Shown here piece after piece: positions 42,208-50,029 of a stretch of DNA of 64,000 nt. The position numbers and the translations under genes are program-made. The notes beneath the pieces were generated by a model. It was not told the origin of the DNA. It worked only from the letters and a program-made list of their open reading frames with translations, and did no database searches. Origin of the DNA: JBMNTP01 sp050945795 (lineage in GTDB: Bacteria; Bacillota; Clostridia; Christensenellales; MGBC116941); assembly GCA_050945795.1 (NCBI GenBank), contig JBMNTP010000007.1, positions 1 through 64,000 of the forward strand, read 5' to 3'. The first letter of the stretch is position 1. Each line of letters opens with the position of its first letter.

Positions 42208-43424
42208 TAATTCTCTCCCATGCTTTTATCAAGGCTGTCTTTTATAACGTCTATAAACTCCGCGGTATCTACAGCACGAACGTTTTCAAGGTCGCTCAGT
42301 CCTGCAAGGTCTTTTGTCATAACGCCGCCTTCTATAACCGACAGCGCAGTCTTTTCAATCTTTGCCGCGAAATCCATAAGCTCCTGGTTGCCGTCAAGCT
42401 CCCCGCGCTTTGACAATGCCCCAGTCCACGCAAAAAGCGTAGCCATGCAGTTAGTGCTGGTGCTTTCGCCTTTAAGATGGCGGTAGTAATGCCTTGTTAC
42501 GGTGCCGTGCGCTGCCTCATATTCATAATGCCCTTCCGGTGATACAAGAACAGACGTCATCATGGCAAGGCTGCCAAAAGCTGTCGCCACCATGTCGCTC
42601 ATAACATCGCCGTCATAGTTTTTACACGCCCATATAAAGCCGCCCTCGCTTCTTATAACGCGGGCAACGGCGTCGTCTATAAGCGTATAGAAATATTCTA
42701 TGCCCGCTTCTTCAAATGCGGCCTTATATTTGGCCTCGTATATCTCATCAAATATATCTTTAAACGTATGGTCGTAAACTTTTGAAATGGTGTCCTTTGT
42801 GGCAAACCAAAGGTCCTGCCCCGTTGAAAGAGCATAATTGAAGCAGGCGTTTGCAAAGCCGGAAATAGACTGGTCTGTATTATATTGCGCCTGCAATACT
42901 CCCGGCCCTTCAAATTCGAACACCTCGCGGCTGTTTTTGTTGCCGTCGGCATCGGTAAAGCGCAGCTCCGCCAAGCCTTTGCGCAATATCCGCATCTCTG
43001 TATTTTTATATACGTCGCCGTATGCGTGCCTGGCTATGGTTATAGGCTTTTTCCAGCTCCTTACCGCCGGCTTTATGCTCGGAAGCGTTATGGGAGCGCG
43101 AAAAACAGTACCGTCAAGTATCGCCCTTATAGTACCGTTCGGGCTTTTCCACATCTCTTTAAGCTTATATTCATCAACCCGCTGGGCGTTTGGCGTGATG
43201 GTGGCGCATTTAACGCCGACGCCGTATTTCTTAATGGCGTTTGCGGCGTCTACCGTAACCGCGTCGTCTGTTTCATCGCGATGCTGCAATCCAAGATCAT
43301 AATACTCTGTATTAAGCTCTATATACGGCTTTAAAAGCTTGTCCTTTATCATCTGCCAAATTATTCGCGTCATCTCATCGCCGTCCATCTCAACGAGAGG
43401 CACAGGCATTTTAATTTTTTCCAT
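42207..43424 (-). CDS. icd: NADP-dependent isocitrate dehydrogenase (eukaryote-like type II)
   Basis: 405 residues. It decarboxylates isocitrate to 2-oxoglutarate and makes NADPH. The family opening is VEMDGDEMTRIIWQMIKDKLL; CATITPNAQRVDEYKLKEMWKSPNGT-like segments and KDTISKVYDHTFKDIF belong to the homodimeric type-II enzyme of mitochondria and some bacteria, not the E. coli type. NYDGDVMSDMVATAFGSLAMM holds the catalytic Asp residues; AAHGTVTRHYY is the nucleotide loop. GGAGGG precedes the ATG. No citrate synthase or aconitase gene is nearby, so it probably serves glutamate synthesis and NADPH supply. Confidence 0.95.
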   Translation of the reverse strand: MEKIKMPVPLVEMDGDEMTRIIWQMIKDKLLKPYIELNTEYYDLGLQHRDETDDAVTVDAANAIKKYGVGVKCATITPNAQRVDEYKLKEMWKSPNGTIRAILDGTVFRAPITLPSIKPAVRSWKKPITIARHAYGDVYKNTEMRILRKGLAELRFTDADGNKNSREVFEFEGPGVLQAQYNTDQSISGFANACFNYALSTGQDLWFATKDTISKVYDHTFKDIFDEIYEAKYKAAFEEAGIEYFYTLIDDAVARVIRSEGGFIWACKNYDGDVMSDMVATAFGSLAMMTSVLVSPEGHYEYEAAHGTVTRHYYRHLKGESTSTNCMATLFAWTGALSKRGELDGNQELMDFAAKIEKTALSVIEGGVMTKDLAGLSDLENVRAVDTAEFIDVIKDSLDKSMGEN

Positions 43425-43463
43425 AATAATTCCCTCCGGCTTTTTTAAAACGGCACGCCTACC

Positions 43464-43492
43464 ATTTTAATGCATAGTGCTCCATTAATCAA
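43464..43492 (-). promoter_or_regulatory. Sigma-A promoter for icd
   Basis: TTGATT (43487-43492), 17 bases, TAAAAT (43464-43469) on the minus strand, about 40 bases upstream of icd. Confidence 0.72.
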
Positions 43493-43506
43493 GGGCGGCT
43501 TACATC

Positions 43507-43532
43507 AAAAAACGCCCGCGCTAGCGAGCGTT
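43507..43532 (-). terminator. Terminator after the zinc-ribbon membrane protein gene
   Basis: AACGCTCGC/GCGGGCGTT form a 9-bp stem (one G-T pair) with loop TAGC, followed by TTTTTTG on the minus strand. Confidence 0.88.
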
Positions 43533-43556
43533 AGGCTGTTATATACTTATCGGCTA

Positions 43557-44198
43557 TCAATTGATAAGGCTCAGCGCCGCGAAGGCGAAATATCTATAAG
43601 GGCCTTCATTAAAATAAAAGTCGGGCCAAAGAGCTGCACCTATAACGAGCATAAGTATTAATAATAGCAAATATAAGCCTACTAATATAGCTTTCATTAT
43701 AAGGAACGAGCGGGCATAGTTCTTTTTATTGGGATTGATGTTATCGCTAAACCCCCATACAAACGCCATCACCAGCCCCACGATAGGAATAGACAGTATC
43801 AGCGTCAGCCCCACATAATGCCATGTCGATATAACCGGCGCTACGCCGCCTTTTGGCTGCTGCGGCGCATAATATTGATACTGCTGATTGTGTGCCGCGT
43901 TCTGGCGTGGAGCGTAGCCGCCGCTATTTCCGGCTGTATATGTATAAACGGGTTGCGCATTATACTCCTTAGGCGCGCTATCGGCCTGGGCGGCGTTTTC
44001 CTCCCGATCAGCATCTTCGCCACCCATGTCATCGGACGCATCGGCTGGCTGCTCCGGTCTTGGATAAACCTCGCCGGTATAAGGGGATTGATAGGTATAA
44101 GTCGGCCGATCAGGCTGATAGTTGCCCACCGGCGTGCCGCAGGTCTGGCAAAACGCCGAGTTTTCGTTCAAAGAAGCGCCGCAATGGCTGCAAAACAT
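43557..44198 (-). CDS. Zinc-ribbon membrane protein
   Basis: 213 residues from the ATG with AAGGAG five bases upstream. An N-terminal zinc ribbon CxxC-10-CxxC (C3, C6, C17, C20) is followed by a Tyr, Gln, Pro and Asn-rich disordered stretch (about 25-125), then two membrane helices (about 129-153 and 166-193). The segment DNINPNKKNYARS between the helices is typical of a widespread clostridial membrane family. It is probably a cytoplasmic ribbon tethered to the membrane. Function unknown. A single-gene unit with two promoters and its own terminator. Confidence 0.8.
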   Translation of the reverse strand: MFCSHCGASLNENSAFCQTCGTPVGNYQPDRPTYTYQSPYTGEVYPRPEQPADASDDMGGEDADREENAAQADSAPKEYNAQPVYTYTAGNSGGYAPRQNAAHNQQYQYYAPQQPKGGVAPVISTWHYVGLTLILSIPIVGLVMAFVWGFSDNINPNKKNYARSFLIMKAILVGLYLLLLILMLVIGAALWPDFYFNEGPYRYFAFAALSLIN

Positions 44199-44257
44199 GC
44201 AAACTCCTTTCTCCGGCGATGCCGGGAACGGCGGCGCGCCTTCAAGCGGCACCGTAT

Positions 44258-44314
44258 ATTGTAATAATATGTATTTATATGTGTCAATTATACTATGCCG
44301 CTATTAAAATGCAA
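44258..44314 (-). promoter_or_regulatory. Two tandem sigma-A promoters for the zinc-ribbon gene
   Basis: Promoter one: TTGCAT (44309-44314), 16 bases, TATAAT (44287-44292). Promoter two: TTGACA (44282-44287), 18 bases, TACAAT (44258-44263). The -10 of the first shares one base with the -35 of the second. Confidence 0.7.
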
Positions 44315-44357
44315 AATAAATACTCCAAAATTATCGTAAAAAGTCGTTTACAAGCGG

Positions 44358-45551
44358 TTAGACCTTCTTGCCCGTTTTCATGCCCGATGCCTTTGAACCG
44401 GTATACGCCTTTGCAAGTATGTCGCTTTCAAAAGCATAGCTGCTTTGATTTTTCTCTTTATTGGCATCAAAGGCCAGGGTTATAAGCTTATCTATAAGCG
44501 CGGAATAGCTTAGTCCGGTAGGCTCCCACAGATAGAAGGAGAAGGAACCGGGCTGCGTGTTTATCTCTCCTATAAACACATTGTCGTCTTCATCAATTAA
44601 ATAATCTATCCTTACAACGCCGCAGCAATCAAGCGCTTTAAAGACTTGCTTTGTAAGAGATTGTATTTGCGCTGTCATATCATCGGGTATAGGCGCGGGT
44701 ATCTGCCTTTGCAGCGCCGCCATGCCGGCCTCGCCCTTCCCCCCTCTAAGGTACTTGTCGCCAAAGCTTAAGAATTTATCCCATGATACCGGCATCTCGC
44801 ATACCGATACCGCCACCTCATCCATAAAGCCCATGGCGCTACAATTAACCTCTTTAGGCTTATCAAGGCCTTTTTCCACCAGCACCCGCCTGTCAAACTC
44901 GAACGCCGTATCCATCGCCGCTTTTAGCTGCTCGCGATTATCCGCCCTTGATATGCCTATGCTTGAACCGAGATTCGACGGCTTTACAAACACAGGATAG
45001 CCAAGAGCTTTTTCGGCATCTTCGAGCAGCTCTTCTTGACGCGAACGCCAGCTGCCCCTATCGTAATAACGGGAAGGCAGCACAGGAAAGCCGTTTGCCA
45101 TAAATACGTCTTTCATTATTATCTTATCCATACCCACCGATGAGCTTAACACGCCGCAACTAGTATAAGGTATGTCGGATAACTCAAGCAGACCTTGTAT
45201 GGAGCCGTCCTCCCCGTTAACGCCATGCAGCGCGGGTATAACGGCGTCTATACGCCAGCTTTTGGCCTTTGAAAACATGCCGCCGCGCTTAAGCTCAATA
45301 AGCGCCTTTACAGTCGGGTCCGGCGTTAAGGCAACGCGGCTTACACGCTTGTCGGCAGCGTTAAATCGCTTCATAAAGTTTATATCTCTTAGCGGCTCGC
45401 CGGTATACCACACGCCGCCGCCGTCTATATAAACTGGTATCATATTATATTTTTCGGTATCGGCGTTATCCATAAGCTGGATTCCCGTTATCACCGAAAC
45501 ATCATGCTCGCAGCTTCTGCCGCCGAATATAACCGCAACGTTGAGTTTCAT
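44358..45551 (-). CDS. ddl: D-alanine--D-alanine ligase
   Basis: 397 residues, longer than the usual 300-360. It makes the D-Ala-D-Ala end of the peptidoglycan stem. FGGRSCEHDVSVITG (9-23), HGVNGEDGSIQGLLEL, KPSNLGSSIGIS and the C-terminal metal-binding GEINTQPGS are present; FYLWEPTGLSY is typical of a clostridial Ddl branch. It lies next to the Mur ligase that uses its product. I cannot tell from sequence alone whether it makes D-Ala-D-Ala or a depsipeptide; there is no vanH or vanX nearby, so the ordinary dipeptide is likely. Confidence 0.9.
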   Translation of the reverse strand: MKLNVAVIFGGRSCEHDVSVITGIQLMDNADTEKYNMIPVYIDGGGVWYTGEPLRDINFMKRFNAADKRVSRVALTPDPTVKALIELKRGGMFSKAKSWRIDAVIPALHGVNGEDGSIQGLLELSDIPYTSCGVLSSSVGMDKIIMKDVFMANGFPVLPSRYYDRGSWRSRQEELLEDAEKALGYPVFVKPSNLGSSIGISRADNREQLKAAMDTAFEFDRRVLVEKGLDKPKEVNCSAMGFMDEVAVSVCEMPVSWDKFLSFGDKYLRGGKGEAGMAALQRQIPAPIPDDMTAQIQSLTKQVFKALDCCGVVRIDYLIDEDDNVFIGEINTQPGSFSFYLWEPTGLSYSALIDKLITLAFDANKEKNQSSYAFESDILAKAYTGSKASGMKTGKKV

Positions 45552-45586
45552 ACCTTACCCCCACAAAATACAATATATTTATAATT

Positions 45587-47152
45587 TTATTTATAATTTT
45601 CCGGCAGATCGTTCTCAAAAAGCACTACATCCCCCGGCTTTGTTATGCCCGGCATCATCTCGCTTACCTTAGCTAGGCTATCCGCCATAATTATGTTCTT
45701 CTCGTCAAATCCTTCTTCAAGCAATCCGTCTTTTATATGCTGTGAAAAAGACTTTCCTACTAAAATAGCTAAATCCGCCGTCGCTGCTATGTTTCTACCA
45801 AATGCCCTGTTCGCCTCTTCCTCGGCGCTGCCCTGCTCAACAAGGCCCGGCGTCACTATTATTTTCCTGCCTTCAAAAGATGCCAAAACATCAAGCGCCG
45901 CCCTGCTCCCTGCCGGATTAGAGTTAAAAGCATCGTCAATAACCGTTATAGGTCCTTTTATAAGCTGTAGCCTGTGCTCTATAGGCTCAATCTTTGATAT
46001 GCCGGCGGCTATTTGTTCAAGCGTCAGCCCAAGCTCTAACGCCACCGCCGCCCCCGCCACAATATTTAGCACATTATGCCGCCCCAGCAGCACAGCCGTA
46101 ACATTTATACGCCCCGGACGGCAAACTATGTCAAACGAGCTGCCCTCCGGCCCCGTTTTAATTTCCTCCGCCCTTACATCGCACCTTTCAGACAAGCCAA
46201 ACAGCACTTTTTTCTTGCCTTCAATAGCGAAATAAGCGTCGGCGCATATGCCGCCGTCGTCGGGCAGAAAAGCGGTACCTTTTTCGCCGAGCGAATCGAT
46301 TAGCTCAAGCTTTGTCGCCGCCACATTTTCAATCGAGCCAAATGTCTCAAGATGCTGCGGCCCAATAGCCGTTATAACGCCGTAATCCGGCTTTACTAAA
46401 TCGCACAGCTCTCTTATATCGCCTTTATACCGCGCCCCCATCTCGGCAACAAATACCTGATGCTTTGGAGAAAGCGTCTCTCTTATAACCCGCGTAACGC
46501 CCATAGGAGTGTTGTAGCTAGAAGGAGTTACCAGCGTTTCGTATTTTTCTGAAAGTATCGTTCCGAGTATAAACTTAACACTGGTTTTGCCGTAGCTGCC
46601 GGTAACGCCTATCTTTATTACATCCATATCAGCGAGTTTACCCCTCGCCTCATTGAAAAACTGCCGCTGTACCGCCTTTTCAAACGGCAGCGCGGCAACA
46701 GCCGCCAAAGCGGTAAAAAGCGCCGGCAAAAGCATCATGCCTATAAGCAACAGCACACTCGCCTTTAACGGCAGAAGCCTTATAACGGCAAATCCTATAA
46801 CAAGCAGTATAATTATATGCATTACGATTTGCCTTTTCACCCTAGCCGTATATACAAGCGGCTTTTTCTTTTGCGCCACCCGGTCGGCAACGGCGAAAAT
46901 CATGCCCATTATAATAATTATAAGCACGGCTATAATACCGAAAAACAACTCCGGTAAAGTTTCAATTAAAGCCGCATATATTGCCGCCGCGAACGGAATC
47001 AAGCATAAGACCGGAGCCTTATACCATGCGTTTTTTGAAAGCCATTTAAAATACATATTCAGTTGGTAGCTTTCCAGTTGCAGCATATGCAGATAATGCC
47101 GCCCGGCGATAAGCTGCATAGCCACAAAAGGAATAAGAAGCAAGTACCACAT
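45587..47152 (-). CDS. Membrane-anchored MurF-like Mur ligase
   Basis: 521 residues from ATG with GGGAGG just upstream. The first about 170 residues are four hydrophobic helices with short loops instead of the MurF N-terminal substrate domain. The Mur ligase core follows: VTGSYGKTSVKF (P-loop), AEMGARYKGDI, GPQHLETFG, HNVLNI and DDAFNSNPAGSRAAL, and then the C-terminal ligase domain with IIVTPGLVEQG. MurF adds D-Ala-D-Ala to UDP-MurNAc-tripeptide, and the ddl gene 35 bases downstream supplies the dipeptide. It may be the cell's MurF or a specialised ligase; see the findings. Confidence 0.85.
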   Translation of the reverse strand: MWYLLLIPFVAMQLIAGRHYLHMLQLESYQLNMYFKWLSKNAWYKAPVLCLIPFAAAIYAALIETLPELFFGIIAVLIIIIMGMIFAVADRVAQKKKPLVYTARVKRQIVMHIIILLVIGFAVIRLLPLKASVLLLIGMMLLPALFTALAAVAALPFEKAVQRQFFNEARGKLADMDVIKIGVTGSYGKTSVKFILGTILSEKYETLVTPSSYNTPMGVTRVIRETLSPKHQVFVAEMGARYKGDIRELCDLVKPDYGVITAIGPQHLETFGSIENVAATKLELIDSLGEKGTAFLPDDGGICADAYFAIEGKKKVLFGLSERCDVRAEEIKTGPEGSSFDIVCRPGRINVTAVLLGRHNVLNIVAGAAVALELGLTLEQIAAGISKIEPIEHRLQLIKGPITVIDDAFNSNPAGSRAALDVLASFEGRKIIVTPGLVEQGSAEEEANRAFGRNIAATADLAILVGKSFSQHIKDGLLEEGFDEKNIIMADSLAKVSEMMPGITKPGDVVLFENDLPENYK

Positions 47153-47180
47153 AAAACCTCCCGCGCCCAAGTTTCGGCGC

Positions 47181-47945
47181 TTAATTTAAAAAAGAATCAA
47201 GTATAGCGAGATACCTCGGCAAATCGTCAAGATAGCTGTAATGCCCCGCCCCTTCAAAAATAACAAGTCCGGCATCGGGTATCCTTTTTTCCATCACCTT
47301 AGCCATATAAAGAGGGGTATCCTCGTCCTTATCCCCCCATATTAAAAGCGACGGCGCCTTGATTTTATCAAGGTACGGCGTCAAATCCTCATTGACTACG
47401 TTTATAAAAACCCTTTTCATAACATCGCTGAGCGCGCGATAATCCTCGCTTCCGGCGTTTTTTATACGGCTTTGCGCATCCACGCCAAACACCTTTAGCA
47501 AACCCGAAACAGCCTTTTGGCTCGCCGCCCATTTAAGCGCCTTATAGCAATACACCCTTGCATAGTACTTAAGCCGCCGCCTCGGCTTTACTCCGGCCGC
47601 GTCTGTAAAAACTATCTTATCAACAATATCAGGATGCTCCGCCGCCAGCATAGTAGCCACCCTGCCGCCAAAGCTGTGGCATACAATGGAGAAGCTGCTC
47701 ATTTTAAGCTTTTTTGTAAGATCCAGCAAATGCTCCATATACTCCCTTACTCCCCAATCACCGCTCGGCATACCGCTTTTGCCATGCCCCGGGAAGTCAA
47801 GCGCCAGCACTCTGTGCTTTTTTTCAAGATGCGTAATAACCGGCGAAAACACGGCAATGCTGCCGCCCCAGCCGTGCAGCACCACTACATTATCTTCGCC
47901 TTGTCCGGTTAGCTCATAGTATGTATCAACGCCGTTTAAACGCAA
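47181..47945 (-). CDS. Alpha/beta hydrolase
   Basis: 254 residues from a TTG start with GGAGG seven bases upstream. The fold is clear: VVLHGWGGSIAVF (oxyanion loop), LDFPGHGKSG, the nucleophile elbow CHSFGGR, a helical lid around 120-170, LLIWGDKDEDTPL with the acid Asp, and EGAGHYSYLDD with the catalytic His. The triad appears complete. No signal peptide. The substrate is unknown. It lies 28 bases before the Mur ligase, so they probably share a transcript. Confidence 0.88.
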   Translation of the reverse strand: MRLNGVDTYYELTGQGEDNVVVLHGWGGSIAVFSPVITHLEKKHRVLALDFPGHGKSGMPSGDWGVREYMEHLLDLTKKLKMSSFSIVCHSFGGRVATMLAAEHPDIVDKIVFTDAAGVKPRRRLKYYARVYCYKALKWAASQKAVSGLLKVFGVDAQSRIKNAGSEDYRALSDVMKRVFINVVNEDLTPYLDKIKAPSLLIWGDKDEDTPLYMAKVMEKRIPDAGLVIFEGAGHYSYLDDLPRYLAILDSFLN

Positions 47946-47972
47946 AGGCAATACCTCCGCAAAAATTATATA

Positions 47973-48467
47973 TTATGCCCGGCTTACCTTCAAGCCGGAG
48001 CGCACCGCATCAAGAGAGGCGGATAAATCCCTGTTCCACATAACGATAGCGTCCTCGTCGTTATCATGATAGTACGCTACCCTAAGGCCGGCCTGCCTGT
48101 ATCCCAGCCGCTCATACATAGCGCGCGCCGCGAAATTGCTCTTCCTTACCTCAAGCGACATCATATTAACGCCCATGCCTATCGCCCGCTCCATCATTTC
48201 AATCATCATCGCTCGGCCAAAGCCCCGCCTTCTGTAGTCAGGATGCACGGCTATATTCGTTATATGCGCCTCGTCAATAATTATCCACATTCCGCAATAC
48301 GTTACTATTTTGCCGTCCAACACGCCGACAAGATAGTATCCGAGCGGGTTTTTAAGGTCATCCAATATAAGCTTTTTAGACCATGGCAGCGTGAAGCACA
48401 TGCGCTCTAGCTCTGCTATTATACCGGCGTCCGCCTTTTCCATTTCCCTAAATATAAGCTGCGTCAT
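47973..48467 (-). CDS. rimI: Ribosomal protein S18-alanine N-acetyltransferase RimI
   Basis: 164 residues. A GNAT enzyme that acetylates the N-terminal Ala of S18. The acetyl-CoA loop is HPDYRRRGFGRAMM, and the family-typical MSLEVRKSNFAARAMYERLGY follows. The start overlaps tsaB by four bases and has GGAGG six bases upstream. tsaE-tsaB-rimI is the standard Firmicute order. The last residues extend slightly past the family core. Confidence 0.93.
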   Translation of the reverse strand: MTQLIFREMEKADAGIIAELERMCFTLPWSKKLILDDLKNPLGYYLVGVLDGKIVTYCGMWIIIDEAHITNIAVHPDYRRRGFGRAMMIEMMERAIGMGVNMMSLEVRKSNFAARAMYERLGYRQAGLRVAYYHDNDEDAIVMWNRDLSASLDAVRSGLKVSRA

Positions 48468-49156
48468 ACGGCGCCTCCAAAAAGCCTTTCGGCCTGCGAC
48501 GGCCTTATATAAAAAGGCTCCATTTCAAAACAGCTAATAAGCTTTCCCTCTAGTGCCATATCCGCCGCCTCAAGAGCTACTGACGACGCTCTTTGGAGCA
48601 TATGCGCTGCGTCGGCAAATACGGCGTTTTGCCCTAGCGCCGCTTCAATCTCATCTTTAAACGGCAGCGCGCCGTCGCCGAGAAAAACAGCCCTGCCGCT
48701 TACAAAGGACAAAAACTCATCTATCGGCACAGCCATATAATCGCTTAGCCGCTCCGGTCTATGCCCGCCCTTGCTTTTATAGACGGCCCCGTATACCTGC
48801 GAGCGCCGCGCGTCCATTACAGGGCATATGCTGCCTTCAAAAAGCGCGGCGTTCCTTGCCAGCGCGTCAAGCGCGTTTACAGCGGCTAACGGCTTATTTC
48901 TCGCCTGCGCCATAGCCTTTGCCGCCGCCACACCAATCCTTATGCCGGTAAAACTGCCCGGCCCTATAGCCGCCGCGAACACATCAACGCCGGATATGCT
49001 TTGCCCCGCCATATCAAGCGCCTGCTCCACCGCCGGCATTATAGTGGCGGAATGCGTAAGTCCGGCGTCAATATATATTTCGCTAATAAGCCTGCTGTCT
49101 TTCATAACAGCTACGCCGGCGGATTTGCCGGTCGTATCCAGCGCCAATATTACCAT
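48464..49156 (-). CDS. tsaB: tRNA t6A biosynthesis protein TsaB
   Basis: 230 residues. TsaB scaffolds TsaD and TsaE in making threonylcarbamoyl-A37 of tRNA. ASKHA fold: ILALDTTGKSAGVAV, AAIGPGSFTGIRIGVAAAKAMA and PVMDARRSQVYGAVY are clear. It overlaps tsaE by seven bases and rimI by four. TsaD is not encoded in this window. Confidence 0.94.
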   Translation of the reverse strand: MVILALDTTGKSAGVAVMKDSRLISEIYIDAGLTHSATIMPAVEQALDMAGQSISGVDVFAAAIGPGSFTGIRIGVAAAKAMAQARNKPLAAVNALDALARNAALFEGSICPVMDARRSQVYGAVYKSKGGHRPERLSDYMAVPIDEFLSFVSGRAVFLGDGALPFKDEIEAALGQNAVFADAAHMLQRASSVALEAADMALEGKLISCFEMEPFYIRPSQAERLFGGAV

Positions 49157-49614
49157 ATCTCGCCAGCCTCTCTTAATATGACCTCATACCTTTCGCCATA
49201 AGCCGAAAGCTTTATACTTCTCTTATCCCCCGCTCCGGTTATCTCGGCTTCCATGCGATGCCTCGGCAGCGGCTCTACCGGCCATTCTACCGCCGATACG
49301 CCCTCTCCCTCGAAATACTCCAGCTCCTCATCACCGTAACAGCCAGTGCGGTATAGGTCGAAATGATAGAGCGCAAGCCGCCCCTCATATACATTCATAG
49401 TTACAAAAGTAGGGCTTGTAACCATGTCTAATATTCCTAGCCCTTTTGCCATGCCCTTTACAAAAACCGTTTTGCCTGCGCCTAAATCGCCTTTAAGTGC
49501 TATAAAAAAACCCGGGAACGCCCGCTCTCCTATAAATTCGCCTATTCTAAGCGTGTCGCTTTCATTTAGGCTTTTTATAAAAAGCGTGTTTGCCGCTTTA
49601 TCTTCGCCGCCCAC
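49150..49614 (-). CDS. tsaE: tRNA t6A biosynthesis ATPase TsaE
   Basis: About 154 residues. The ATPase partner of TsaB-TsaD. P-loop LKGDLGAGKTVFVKGMAKGLG, SPTFVTMNVYEG, LYHFDLYR and AVEWPVEPLP are in the family order. The start is uncertain: no ATG lies downstream of the yjbR stop, so I chose a GTG one base after that stop, with GGGAGG 11 bases upstream. The longer ATG reading to 49677 would overlap yjbR by about 60 bases. Confidence 0.9.
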   Translation of the reverse strand: MGGEDKAANTLFIKSLNESDTLRIGEFIGERAFPGFFIALKGDLGAGKTVFVKGMAKGLGILDMVTSPTFVTMNVYEGRLALYHFDLYRTGCYGDEELEYFEGEGVSAVEWPVEPLPRHRMEAEITGAGDKRSIKLSAYGERYEVILREAGEIW

Positions 49615-49615
49615 C

Positions 49616-50029
49616 TTAAATAACGCCTCCCCATTCAGGCCCCGGCCCCGACATCCTCTTATCCCCTTCGCTTTCAAGAGCAGCTCTTTCTGCCTTTGTC
49701 AGCGTTTTTAAAACCAGAGCATATGATATATCGCCAAACTCCATAAGCTGCTCGTCTGTAAGAGAGCCGTTAAGGGATATGGTGTTCCAATGCCTTTTGT
49801 TGAGATAATATCCCGGCTTTACCGCATCATACTCCCGCCTTAAAGCGTCGGCCATAAGCGGCTCGCATTTATAGGATATGGACGGCTCTCCGCTCATGCT
49901 GCCGGCAAGAGCGAACATCTTACCGCTAACCTTTATAACAGGCGTATCCGCCCCAAAAGGGAAATCGATATGCGCGCCCGGCTTTTTAAGGAGATAGTCC
50001 ATTATTTGGTCTAAATTATTCTCTTTCAT
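49616..50029 (-). CDS. MmcQ/YjbR family protein
   Basis: 137 residues. A small CyaY-like fold protein, reported as DNA-binding. The family core is FPFGADTPVIKVSGKMFALAG, SYKCEPLMADALRREY, PGYYLNKRHWNTISL and SYALVLKTLTKAER. It starts 14 bases inside the end of the amidohydrolase gene, suggesting coupled translation, and the amidohydrolase frame provides no distinct ribosome binding site for it. Function in this cell is unknown. Confidence 0.85.
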   Translation of the reverse strand: MKENNLDQIMDYLLKKPGAHIDFPFGADTPVIKVSGKMFALAGSMSGEPSISYKCEPLMADALRREYDAVKPGYYLNKRHWNTISLNGSLTDEQLMEFGDISYALVLKTLTKAERAALESEGDKRMSGPGPEWGGVI

